This document shows positions 1-11,249 of a DNA stretch of 64,000 bases, piece after piece. The DNA comes from Gnetum montanum (lineage: Eukaryota > Streptophyta > Gnetopsida > Gnetales > Gnetaceae). A program made the translations under genes and the position numbers. Where the stretch lies: the NCBI GenBank assembly GCA_015680685.1, contig MNCI01004078.1, positions 703,942 to 767,941 of the forward strand. The letters run 5' to 3'. The notes under the pieces were generated by a model. That model made no database searches, was not told the DNA's origin, and saw nothing but the letters and a program-made list of their open reading frames with translations. Each line of letters begins with the position of its first letter. The first letter of the stretch is position 1.

Positions 1-583
1 ACTTAACTAACCTAAGTGTGACAAGCAGCCGATTCCTTGACTAGCCATACACATCTGTAGATGCTCGTAATCAAGTTGTATTTGTCCCACGTTCTAGGAG
101 GAAAGGGTTGAGAGAATCTAATTGCGATGAGTAGCCGATTTCTTGGCTAGCCGTACACGTTCGTCAACGCTCGTAACCAAGTCGTACTCATGCCACGTTA
201 CTAGGAAAGCAGCAAATAACATTAATTAAACCTATCCATGCACTGCAAGGTTTATCCACAAAGCTCGTCTTTATTGTCGTACACAACTTGCATTCAGGTA
301 CAAAGCTGCTCAAATAAAGAACCATTCACTTGGGGGACTCCTACTGCGGGCACATGCAAAATATTCTATCTCTGGGGTGATCAATTCGCCAGAGCTTCGC
401 TACTTTACGCCTAGGATCTGAAATGAGGGGAGTGCCGCCTCTTATTTATAGATATGACGGTGGACTGCGATATCGTGTACGAGATATCGCAGGGAAAGAT
501 GCGATATTGCGTACGCGATATCGCAGGGGATGCGATATCGCGTCGATTGCGATATCGCGGCTTGTGCAATCTGCATCTCATCA
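1..583 (-). mobile_element. Partial Athila-like LTR (GATATC family), cut by window edge
   Basis: This is the U3/R part of an LTR of the family that also makes elements I, II, III and VI and the solo LTR at 25657. Read on the minus strand it starts TGATGAG at 583. A block of GCGATATCGC palindromes follows (559-466), then a TATA box (TATTTATA on + at 443-450), then the conserved stretch with the 'cccgcagtag' and 'aagacgag' motifs. The other end and the TSD partner lie outside the window. It is inserted in a gypsy RNase H coding segment that resumes at 584 (candidate TSD ACCTT, 584-588). It could be a solo LTR or one end of a full element. Confidence 0.85.
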
Positions 584-1960
584 ACCTTCTTGTAAAAGTG
601 CTCATCCAATGATAACCCCACTTGCATCCATCTCCATCTAAAAAAGCTTCTAATTTTTGTCTCCAACAAGTCAAAGCTTCTTTAGGTCTCATCACTCCAC
701 CTAAAATCTTGATTCTTCTTAAGAAAAGCAAATATAAACCATGAAATACCATTAAAATTTTTTATAACCTCCTGTAAACACCTACTAAACCAAGAAATGA
801 TTCTACCACTCCAACATTTCTAGGAGTTGGCCAATCTCTAATAGTCTTTACCTTGGTAGCTTCCATCCTAATTTGATTTTTGGAAATCACATGTTCCAAG
901 TATGCAATCTCCCTCTTGAAGAAGTGAATTTTCTTTACATTGATCACCAATTGTGCCTTCTCCAATTTAAGACACACTCTCCTTAAGTGATTCAAGTGCT
1001 ACTCATTAGAGTTGTATACCATAATATCATCAAAAAAGGTAATACAACTCTTACCAATCAAATCCTTAAGGATATCATACATTAACTACATGAATGTGGT
1101 AGGAGCATTCATGAGTCCAAATGGTCTCACCAACCACTAAAACAATCCATCTAATGTCTTGAAAGTTATCTTCCATTCATCACTAGGTCTGATCCAAATT
1201 TGATAATACCTACTCTTCAAATCAATTTTTCTAAAAATCTCTTCATTGATAAGGACATCAAAAATATTATCCTTCCTTGGAATAGGAAACTTGTACATCA
1301 TTATTACCATATTTACAACCCTTAAAATCAATGCATATTCTCCATTCTTTAATGTCCTTCTTTGGCACAAGCACTATTAGAGTTGCACAAGGAGAAATTA
1401 ACTTCACAAAGCCTATTGCAAGTAACTTCTTTACTTACCTTTGCAATTCAACCCTTTAATTTAGTGCCATTTGGTATGTCTTATCTTTTGGAATGGTAGC
1501 ACTAGGAATGAAGTTAATTTGATGCTAAACATTCCTCATTGGTGGAAACCCATCTAATTTTTCTTTGAATTCTTTAGGAAATTGCTCCCTCAAGGTTGGG
1601 AAACCTGTTGGAAGTTCTACCTACACAACATCATGGTTAGAAGTAATAGTTGATACAATCACAAATTCAAAACTAGTCTCATCATGTTTCTTAATACATT
1701 CTCTCTCTTGAATAAGAATTAAGAAAGTATTAAGTAAGCTGTTTTGCCTTAGTTGTTCAACTGTCATAGGAATCAACTCATGAATTCCATTCAATCTGGC
1801 TAACTTCACATATTCCTTTCCCCATCAAATTAAGCATCATTAGCAAAGTTCCATGGCCTTTAAAGAATTAAATTAGCACAATCATTTGGTAGTACATTAT
1901 AGTTCACAATATCATGATAACTCTTAGTTTTAGACTTCAAGACACATTACTTTCTCATCT
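584..1960 (-). pseudogene. Ty3/gypsy pol fragment: protease end, RT, RNase H start
   Basis: Minus-strand remains of a gypsy polyprotein. From 1960 down: a retropepsin C-terminal piece with an LxxRPW-type motif (about 1950-1830), a linker, then RT with 'LVPKKD' (about 1360), 'KIDLKSRYYQI' (about 1200), 'HVISKNQI' (about 880) and 'ESFLGLVGVYRR' (about 780). The start of RNase H follows, with 'MEMDASGV' near 620. These are the usual family motifs in the usual order. Many stops and frameshifts break it. The frame is interrupted at 583/584 by the Athila-like LTR, so the rest of RNase H and integrase would lie left of the window. It resembles chromovirus pol; the clade is not certain. It is a different element from the one at 12541-13251, because both contain the same protease-to-RT linker. 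Confidence 0.85.
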
Positions 1961-2941
1961 CTTAAGAGAAGTCTCTTGATTATGTTAATAATATATTATT
2001 ATGGTGGGTGTTGAAACTAAAAATAATTGTAATATAGGTACATCCCAAAATATATAATTCAATCAGAACTTTATAGCTTGACATTGCCTACCAGATTGAA
2101 CTCATAACATGAGCTTTCAAATGAAGAGTCTTTACTACTAGGATAATATCTCATTGTTGTAATATATTATTATGAATAGTGGTATGCTAATGTATTTTAA
2201 TATCTTTCTTATGCTTATCCTTATGGTTTTACATCTTGAGGTTTGAACCCTTGATCCCTTGTTTATATGCATTGGCATTTTATGATTAGTACATTATGGT
2301 ATATTTGCTTATAAGTTTATGTGTAATATCTTCAAAATAATCCTTTATGTATTAGTATGACATAATCCTTAGATCACTTGTGAAGCATACATGTTTTATT
2401 ATATCTTGATTATAGGCTTCTTAAGGTTTTGGACCTTACTCTTATTACATATTTAAAAATATTATTATTTTATATTTCTTGATTATTATTTTTGATACTT
2501 GCTAATGCTTGGTGTCTCTTATGAAGAACAAGTTAGAAGAATTGTCATGACCCATTGTTAGTATTTTATTTATGTTTATATTTATATTTTCATATTTTAA
2601 TTTATTCTAAGGTTTCAAAATAAAGTAAGAATATGATTATAAAACATGTTAAATAGATATTTTGGTTTTATTCCATTTATATTTCATTTTTTCTTAAGCA
2701 TTAGCAATCCACTATTAGGTGAGATGGATTAATTCTAATATTTTTTTGAATTCAACTCATTGGTTAACCATTTTTACCTACTTGTAGAAATGTGTGATCT
2801 AATCTTAGAAAATAGATTATTTAATTATTATCCTTAGAATTACCCAAATCCTACCTCTTATGCCTATAAATACTTTGCAACACTAGCTCCTTTAGCATCA
2901 ATGATGCATCTATTTCTCTATTACTCATGCTTGTAACTATG
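1961..2941. other. AT-rich spacer, no gene seen
   Basis: AT-rich sequence with no coherent reading frame. A TATAAATA box at 2865-2872 in a 'cctataaatac' context resembles LTR promoters elsewhere in this window. The stretch from about 2546 may therefore be the U3 of another unidentified LTR into which element I inserted. No repeat partner was found inside the window. Confidence 0.4.
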
Positions 2942-3788
2942 TGATGAGTCATGAATCTATCAACCATTAGATGCATAATATTAGAGTCAAGAAGTGATGT
3001 CGGATATCTGATATCATCTCCTCTATGCAAGCCTATAAATATAGCACTTGGGTGCATGGTTTGAATAACAATAGAAAAGATATTTTTAGTTCTCAGTTTT
3101 TGATAGTCTTTCTTAGAGTTCTATTATTCCTAGTGCATGCTTGCAATGTGATGTTTGTAATCATATGGCACCTTTGTTCAAGTGTGATGTACTTGGACAT
3201 GTTACATGATTGGAAATAAAGATTAAGATTACTCCCATCATTGTAGCATCCACTTAGATTATTATTACTTTTAATTGTTAATTGTTTACTATTTCCTTTG
3301 GTTAACATTTTCATTTATTACTATTTACTATTCCTATCATTAAGTGGAATGCATACGCCTTAGTCATGAGTGCTTAAGTGTAAGTACTTGGTAATCTAGC
3401 AGTATATCATTTGGCACACCCAGTGATATACGCTTGGAAATCCTAGAAGTAGTCTCACGAAGTCCAAGGCATGTATGGATGATTAAGAGTAGATACTCAT
3501 CGCATGTAGGCTAGTTTAGATTTTACTCTCCATTGTTTAGTAGCTTAATTAATTCATCTATTTGTCATCATTAGGAGTAGCATAGAATTAGACAATATCA
3601 TATGCCTCACTTTGGACTAAACCATACGTGAAAAAGTTACCACTAGTCAAAGTGGGAAGATAGTGAACTACGATCAAAGCATAATGATCTAGATACGACA
3701 ACTAGTCCCATCCACAAAATTTGACTGGATCATGCGTGAAGGCTTCTGATTCGTATGGTTGAGCATAGGGGTACCTCGTCGCTCATCA
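2942..3788 (+). repeat. 5' LTR of element I
   Basis: Begins TGATGAG and ends CTCATCA, a 7-bp terminal inverted repeat shared by the family. Its U3 is short and holds one palindrome pair (GGATATCTGATATC, about 3002-3015) just upstream of a TATA box (TATAAATA, 3034-3041). The 3' LTR has extra palindrome units in the same place. Confidence 0.92.
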
Positions 3789-3789
3789 T

Positions 3790-3807
3790 TGGCACTGTTG
3801 TCGAGGG
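3790..3807 (+). promoter_or_regulatory. Primer binding site, tRNA-Asp type (degenerate)
   Basis: TGGCACTGTTGTCGAGGG sits directly after the 5' LTR. It matches the complement of the plant tRNA-Asp 3' end (TGGCGCCGTTGCCGGGGA) with several changes, mostly C-to-T or G-to-A. tRNA-Asp priming is typical of the Athila lineage. Confidence 0.8.
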
Positions 3808-3906
3808 TGGTGCTAGTTATCTAGATTAGTTACATCATACATGATCACTATAAAGGTATTAACAATATACCTTTTAGAAAATATTAAATCACACACACCA
3901 TAAACC

Positions 3907-6407
3907 AACAACAAGATCTCTCTCACATGGAAGTGACAATGCACTATATAGTGAATGCATTCATTGGAGAAATAACGAGATATACAATGAAGAAAATTGG
4001 AGTGACCAACTTTATGCAGGGGTTTCTTATGATCATGACCACCCTAATGACACTCAAAGACTACATTCATCTAAGGCAGACAATCTTGAAGGAGATGATG
4101 TAAGTCCTGAACTAGGGAAGGCCTCAAGGCCTAAGACCTCCTCAAAATCTAGAAGTAATAAATCAAAGGACCTTGAAGAACACCATAACAACCATGGAAA
4201 ACCTTTCAATTCCTCATCTTCATCTTTCCCTTTAATGTCTAGTTCTGATGAAGATGAACGTAGGTATGGAGATAAGGCTCTTCTAAAGGATCATACTAAA
4301 AATCAAAATTGAACCCATGGGAAAAGTTAAAGACGTCATTATGAACAAAGAAAGCATCATCACAATCAAATAAATAGAGATAGAAATTTCTTGCACAACT
4401 TGTATGATGACAATGAACCCTTGTTGGCCACTAAGAGCCTAATGCATATCATAAGGCCATTAAGATATCTTGTAGGAATCACAAAAAGAGCCATCTATGC
4501 ATGCTTGATATGGATAATATTCCTAAATTTCTAGGAGGCTATGATTTAGATCAACAACATCATTTACAAGCCTTCCATGATGCCTATGCTTTCTAAAACA
4601 TTGAAAGTGGGTGGTAAAAGCTTAAAATTTTTCCTAGGACACTAATTGATAAAGCCAAAGTGTGGTATAGATTGTTGAGACCAGATTCAATTCAACGATG
4701 GTCCACAATGCTGGAACTTTTCAACAAAAAATACCAAACCTATGTGAGGGTGTCCAACTTGAGGAGGTGGATCCAAGAATGGAAGTAAGAACAACATGAA
4801 CCCTTAGACTTGGCCTTAGATAGATATTATGTCTTACTGAATAGATTCCTAGGCCATGGTTTCTCTGAGGAGAGGGAACTTTTTCACATCATAGATGGAG
4901 TTTGTAATGAAACAAGGGAGATCCTTGGGATGTATGCCCTAGGGCAATTATACAAGCTCCAAGCCCATCAGATCTGAGAACTAATTAAGTGTGTGGAAAA
5001 AGAAGAAGGAGAGATATGAAAATGGGAGAATTTTGAGAAATATTAATGAGATCCAACTCCTCAATAGAAGGAGGTCCATATCTATGGTATGGAAAAAGAG
5101 GTAGCTCTCGATAAGGTGATTTCGCAATAAACCTTACTAATATAGAAGTCTATTGATGAACTTGAAGCAAAGTTTAATAGAATGCTCAAATGGATATATG
5201 AAAATGTTACAGCTCTCATTGAGATGGTCAAGGAGAGGATCATGCAAAATAAGCCAAGAATCACAATAAACAAAGGATACAGAACTAAGAAACACCTCTG
5301 AAGACTTTTCTGCAAATGGGAAAAATGGCTAAAGTAAGGGAGGCTATAGACTCAACCACATACAAAGATAATGGATACAAAATCTACATATATGACCATC
5401 CAAAGGGCCATTACCCAATCTTATTACATCTACAAGAGTATTGGGTAGGTTTCTTAAATCTGAAGTTTTTGCAAAAGCACATGCTTGAGAGATTTCCTCT
5501 CCCATAAGGTAATTATAGATAGTTCCACAACTGATTGTACCATCATAGGGGGACTTATTACTAGCCTTAACATGGTCATCAACCATAGTGGCAACAACCA
5601 CAGTTGTGGGGGAGGCCACCACCAAATCAACCTTATCTGTTGAAACTACACAGATATTATGTTCAACACCCTATTTCTCCAACTAGTTCTACATCCTCTA
5701 CTTCAAATCACCACTACCACTTTCTTGAGTACCATCAACCCATGATATCCCTTGAAGGATCATCACCTTGCACCTCTTACCAGCCATCCTACCCTTAATG
5801 TTCTCATACTCCACCTCATTATATGCCACCACTAGCAACGCAGGAAGGTTTAACACCATAATATCAACAAATGAATACCACTTGTGATACAAATGTGCAT
5901 AAACATGTTGACACCAGTGGGTCTCAACCGCAACATAGGAAACATCCCTTTTGGAGGAAAGGCCGTAAGCTGAAGCAAACCATGCATGGACCCACCACAT
6001 CACCCAAACCAGCACAATGCCAATATAGTGTACCACCTTCCTTTTCACAACCAATGTCCTCTAATCATAGACAAGGGCCACTATCCATCATTACTCCAAT
6101 TCCAAACCTAAACAATGAATCTAATAGTGTGGTGAGATAAATAAATCCATGCATACCATATCATGATTAGGGATGCAATCATGGGCCAGACATTCATAAC
6201 ATTAACACACCTCATACCCTTCATACATTTAACAATCAAGTATGTGACCAATGATTTTTCTACCTAGCCACCACACCACCAACAAACACCTAGTGGCTAA
6301 GGCATGAATGGCTACCAATGTTTCATACATGCATGGATCCTATTTATTCACTTATTAATCCTTTTCACAACCAAATGTTTAGTTGTTGGGGTTATCCCCC
6401 ATTCTAA
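3907..6407 (+). pseudogene. gag of element I (decayed)
   Basis: Would encode the capsid/nucleocapsid polyprotein that packages element RNA. The frame of the N-terminal part (about 3926-4450) and that of the capsid domain (from about 4504) differ, so there is a frameshift near 4450. The capsid domain carries 'FHDAYAF', 'KVWYRLL', 'RWSTMLELFN' and 'LGHGFSEER', closely matching gag of elements II and VI. A late Cys/His remnant, 'YDHPKGHYPI' (about 5390-5420), corresponds to the CX2CX3HX4C knuckle of II. A Pro/Gln/Ser-rich tail ends in 'GYPPF' before the stop at 6405-6407, the same ending as gag of VI. The start is uncertain; the region aligned to the start of VI gag begins near 3910. Many in-frame stops. 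Confidence 0.82.
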
Positions 6408-8350
6408 TCTTCAGGATTCTTACGTGCTTTTTATCTTTTTGTTTTACAATTTTTTGTCATTTTCCTATTTCTTGATCTAATTTTTCCTATTTCTTCTAAT
6501 TTTTTTCTAGTTGTTGTTTTCATTTTCTTTGTTGTGTAATCTCGCTTGTGAATAAAACGATCATGTTGCCTATTGAGGTGAGGTTTTCTCTATGTTTCCA
6601 AGTCATAAGGGACTAATTATTTAGACATTGAGACCACAGCATCCATCCCTCATTCCATTAATAAGAGGTTCTTGCTTTGGTCATAATGACATCCTTTTTC
6701 ACCATGAGACTAAAAATAACTTCATAATCATTGTGTCTGGGTAGAAGAGTGTAGAACTAAGGTGGAATGTGAAAGGTGTGACATTAAGGGGATTTGTGGA
6801 TTCTCTTTGGTCACTTTTGTATGCTCTATCATGTTGCTAAGGTTATAATCATATATTTGTAGATCTAATGAAAAATGGAATTAAGAGTAACCTAAAATGG
6901 CACTGAATAAACTTCTGTGGTTCCCACTAGAAAGACATGTACCCATGCTTGAAGGTTGGTGGCTTCTTAGAATCAAAAAAGAAAAACAAAACATGTGTGC
7001 CATAAATCAGCTTCTCCCTTGGACAAAATGCCAAGTGATGTTACTCCTCACTGCTATTATAGTCTTATGGTTGTTTACCAACATGATGAAATGATGTAAT
7101 GTCCCTGCAATGTGGTGTGGACTTGGTTTGAATCTTGGAAAGAAGGACTCATGATTATTTAACCATTAATAACACATAAGGTTTCATTATGCCCATGGTA
7201 AGACACCTCATGTCCCAATTTCTGCAATCCTTTCTACGGTCCATCTCATCTCGATCATAACTTGTGGTTTTGTTTAACATAGAGTTATTATCTCAAATTG
7301 GTGGTTTTAACATGTGTGTTTTGTTGCACAGGTATGTGTTGCATTCAACCCCTTTAGTGCCTATGAACATTTTCAGGTGTGATTACACAAGGGCATTAAC
7401 GACTGATGCCTGCTTTGGGGAGGATCCACTTATGTAACTTTTGTGGCTTGTACTTGTTTAACACAACCGCATCATTCTTAACCTTCCAAGCACTTAAGTG
7501 TTACATTTTGTTGTTTCCCTTCTTATGTAACTTGATCTATCCACAACTTCGATTTCAATGTCCTTGCTTCTTCTAAAGATTTTCACATTGATGACTCCAC
7601 CTTAGCACAATTTTGGTGCCTCAAGTTGATTTTCCACTTAACCCAGAATTATGGACCTAACCTCAAATCTTTCACCCAATCACAGAGCTTCATTTTCCAT
7701 GCTCAGTACCCCCATGAGATGCTTATTCATTGACCCTAATATTGGGTGGGACATGATGTCAGATACCCAATATTGGATCCCACAAAACCTCTATATATGA
7801 CCGTCGTGGTGCCCAAACTTCATTCTCATCATTTGTAGCTAGGGAAGTTGTTCAAATTTTCTCTCATGACTCAAAGCTCTATGCACCCACTTTCCACTTG
7901 TGATATTTGGCTTTCTACCACTTTGATTTCCATGTTTTTTGAGCCTATCTAAACCTAGAGTGTTCAACTTAGTTGCATGGGAGTGCTTGTGTGGGAAAAC
8001 TTATTTCAATTGATGATAATCTGCTATCGCTTGGAAGGTATTATAAGGGTAAGAGTGTTAAAAATTTTAAGCATTATCATAAATAATCAATCATATTAAT
8101 GATCAAAACCTTAATTTTTCTACCCAAGGAACCATAACCATCATTATAAGCCACACATAAGGAAAAAGGAACCAATCGTGAAGGGTCTTAAGAGATGATA
8201 AACACTTTTTGGGGATTTTTCCTAAAAAATTTTCTAACTCTGCAATCATATGAACTAAGAACTTAATGAACTAGGGTAACCAGTAAGGTATAAACTAATT
8301 AATGATAAATAATACAACCTTAGTAAAACTTGATCTTTGCTTGATTGCAT
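6408..8350 (+). other. Noncoding region with conserved family blocks and a U3-like TATA segment
   Basis: No coding frame is recognised. A block at 6930-6960 (AAGACATG...CCCATGC...GAAGGTT) recurs in VI (30081-30118) and III (52623-52651). A block at 7384-7440 (GGGCATTA ... CTTTGGGGAGGA) recurs in all four family members. At 7735-7800 a 'gatgtcagata' stretch, a CAATATTGG palindrome and CTCTATATATG resemble the family's own U3 and TATA region, placed about 550 bp upstream of ORF2. Confidence 0.65.
7735..7800 (+). promoter_or_regulatory. Putative internal promoter resembling the element's U3
   Basis: Contains 'gatgtcagatacc', an AATATT palindrome and a TATATA box, in the order seen in the element's LTR (palindromes, then TATA about 35 bp further on). 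Its position upstream of ORF2 suggests it could drive ORF2 separately from the LTR. This is inference from similarity; no transcript data. Confidence 0.4.
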
Positions 8351-11063
8351 ATGACCCCAAAAAGAGGTGCACAGGGAGAACCTTCATAGAGAGCACCCAA
8401 GCGTATAGGAGGTGGCCATGGCTGGTAGGGTGAGCTGGCAAAACATGAAGAGCAGGAAGCCCAATCTTTCAACATTGATCAAGAGGCCCCTACTACTAGA
8501 TAGTTAGTCCAAGGGGAGGTCATAGAACCACCAGCTCCCATGCAGGGACAATGTCTCACATTACTCCTTGATTGCCTTACAACCATTCAAGAAAAGTTCA
8601 CATTGACCTTGGTCATCATGGAAATGAATTTTGTCCCATTTATGGAGTTTTCTCTAGAAGCAATTTAGACGTAACTTTAGGTGTCACCCTTGTGGTCCAT
8701 TTCTTCAGATAGTGGTGAATGGTACCTTGGTGAGACTCACCAATTCTAGCATAACAAAGATGAAGGTACCATTGTAAACATCTTTGGAGTTAATGTCTCT
8801 TTCTTAGTTAAGGTAATTGCAATAGCTCTTAATTTGCCAAATGAAGGGGCTAAGGTAGCCCATTTGTCTACCAAATCTGACCTTGACACCAGAAAACTAT
8901 GACTAAAATGAGCATACGACAAAGAAGACAAAACATGTAATGAACTGACTCTGGAGGAGAGGACATATTTCAAGATTAGTGCACACCATCTATTTTCCAT
9001 GAAAGGGCTCAACCAAATTTCAACATATGCAGCTAGGCGAAGTGCTATCTTAATGGGAAAATATGTGGCCAATCTTTCCCAATTCTACTTCATTGAAATT
9101 CAAAGGTTTTTCGAGGAGAAAAAGGTAGGGAAACCAAAACTTCCATTCCCTTGCTTAATCAGAAAGTTATGCAAACACGTTGGAATCCTGGGATATATGA
9201 ATGACATCCCCAGGAAGGCTAAAAACACCTCCTTCACCTAACTCTTCAAACTTGCAGCACCAAGAAAAGATCTTGGTGAAGAACAAGAGCTGGAGAAGGA
9301 AGTAGAGCTTGAAGTAGAAGTACAATGTGAGATTGAACAACACTTAGAAACATAAGCTCTGCCACTACTGTTGTAAGATTACAGGCCTTCAATGAGCCAT
9401 CTATAGAAACTTATTAAAGCTATCAATTGGGGAAGTAGAGATGAATTCAATATTTTTAGAGTAATTGATGATGTCGTATAGCCCACCATTTCAATTGATC
9501 CAACAAGGGGAGAGATCTCATTATAATCAAGAGGAGAATCCTAATAGTCTAGGAAAACTTTTGGAAATGCCGCATCCTTTCAAGTGATGCTTGAAACTAG
9601 GGAGGGTGCCATAGTTGTGGTAATGTAGCAGAAGTGATTACAGATCATATCAAAGAATCATTTAATGTGTTGTTGTGCCCCTAATGGATTTGATTAGGGC
9701 TAGAGATGCACAAATGCTGGCTGGGACTTTGATGACTCCTATGGTGCATGAGGATGTATCAGATTGATTGTTGTAAATAGGGCAAGTGATGACCACCTTG
9801 TTTGACATCCCCAATGATGTCACTGTGAAATAGTTAGACCTCATAACCACCAAAGCAAAGCTGGTTATGGTTGAAGTTAGGGTAGAGCATGTAGAAGTAG
9901 AAGTGCAAAGGTTACAACAAGAGTTGGCTACCTTGAGAGTTGAACGATAGGATCCTGCCCATTTTGTTACACCTGACTAGCTAGAATAATTTAGGATAGA
10001 GTAGTTGGCCAAGCTGATTGAAGAAAATAGAGTTATTAAGCAAGAAAAAGAGAAAGTGATCTGGAATGCCTTCACTGCTGATGCACAATCTTATGGATAC
10101 AAAAAGGCATTGATCGCTGTGCAAAAGAAAAGAAAGAAACTCATAGCTAAAAATTCAAGGTTGATCACAATTGAAAAATAGAAGAACATTCTTGAGGAGA
10201 GCATCCACTAGTTAAGAGAACAACTGGTGGGGGTCAACCATGACATCAATAGATTGGACAGAGAAAACAAAATCCTCTCAATGGAGAAGGTCTGCACTAT
10301 TCGACAAAAATCAACAATAGAAATCAACACATGGCATAATGAGGCCATGAAGCATAAAAAATTGAAGGAAAACTTTCATGACCAAGTAGACATGTATAAG
10401 AAAATAAGCGAAAAAGAGATCCAAATGGCTAAAGCCCACATTAGATCCATGTTAGCACAAAATCTTGAGTGATAGCCAATTTTGGATAGCTATGCCTTGG
10501 TCCACCAAGCAATAATAAATAATAAAGACTTGCAAATTGAAGATTTGAAGGAATACATGGCATTGGCTAACCTCATATATGCCAACCTTACCATGTTAAT
10601 AATAGGTTAACCTTAGAATGAGCTAGAGAAGCAAGTAGCGACCACCTATGCATTGTATGAAAAATAGTTTGCAGATCAGAAAGACACTTTCCAAAAGCTG
10701 CATGTGGTAAACTTGTAATTGAAGGTGATCAAAACTCACTACCATGGATAGAGGGATGTTGCCTTAGACCTAGCTAAGAGATTGGTAGATTATCATGAAT
10801 TGAGAGAAAAAGCTAGAGCCTTTGAGAAAGAATGATGGTACTTTGCAGCTTGGTACGTGACGGCCAATCAAATGTTTCCGTAGCTGCCATGTCTTTGGGA
10901 TGTAACGACACCAGCACATGTTAACTCAGTAGCCTGGATGGCACACGATCGAAGGATGGAAGAGGAAAAGTTGTAGGCATTGCTTAATCATTGCAAATTT
11001 CACAAGCCTAGTGACAAAGGGAAGTAACCAATGGAGGAGCCATCGTCTCTGAACACTACATGA
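8351..11063 (+). pseudogene. ORF2 of element I: plant-transposon-like domain plus long coiled coil
   Basis: A decayed reading frame of about 900 codons. It starts at an ATG at 8351, runs in one frame to about 9700 and in another from about 9710 to the TGA at 11061-11063. The middle of the first half has 'LTLEERTYFK' then 'LPFPCLIRKLCKHVGI' (about 9135-9190). The latter resembles the 'FPxLIxxLCRxxGV' core of the 'putative plant transposon protein' domain found in Athila-type ORFs. The second half (about 9850-11030) is Lys/Glu-rich with heptad-like spacing ('LIEENRVIKQEKEKV'), consistent with a coiled coil. There is no RT, integrase, protease or envelope-like signature. Most of the stops I could place replace a Gln codon. 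Function unknown; the domain call is by eye. Confidence 0.6.
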
Positions 11064-11154
11064 GCTTTTCCATTTTTCTTATAATATTGTGTCCCATTTT
11101 TGTACTACACCACTACGGCATGTAAGAGTCAATTATTTTATTTGTTGTTTAAGT

Positions 11155-11249
11155 TAGTCAATAATCCCATACCTTCCTAATATTTTGTAAAAAACATGTT
11201 CGCTATTTTGTTTGACTCAAGGAAAATTTTTTATTCAGTCGTGGGGGTA
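11155..11249 (+). promoter_or_regulatory. Conserved pre-PPT block and polypurine tract of element I
   Basis: TAATCCCATACC (11162-11173) and a following AATATTTTGTAA are shared with the same position in II, and in part in III and VI. The block ends in the polypurine tract GTGGGGGTA (11241-11249), which would prime plus-strand synthesis. Confidence 0.75.

Noticed and set aside
411-752. Frame of 113 codons on the minus strand across 411-752
   Set aside because: It crosses the border between the Athila-like LTR and the gypsy RNase H segment; a chance open frame through the palindrome array.
8746-9072. Minus-strand open frame of 108 codons
   Set aside because: Shadow of ORF2 of element I; the plus frame continues on both sides.
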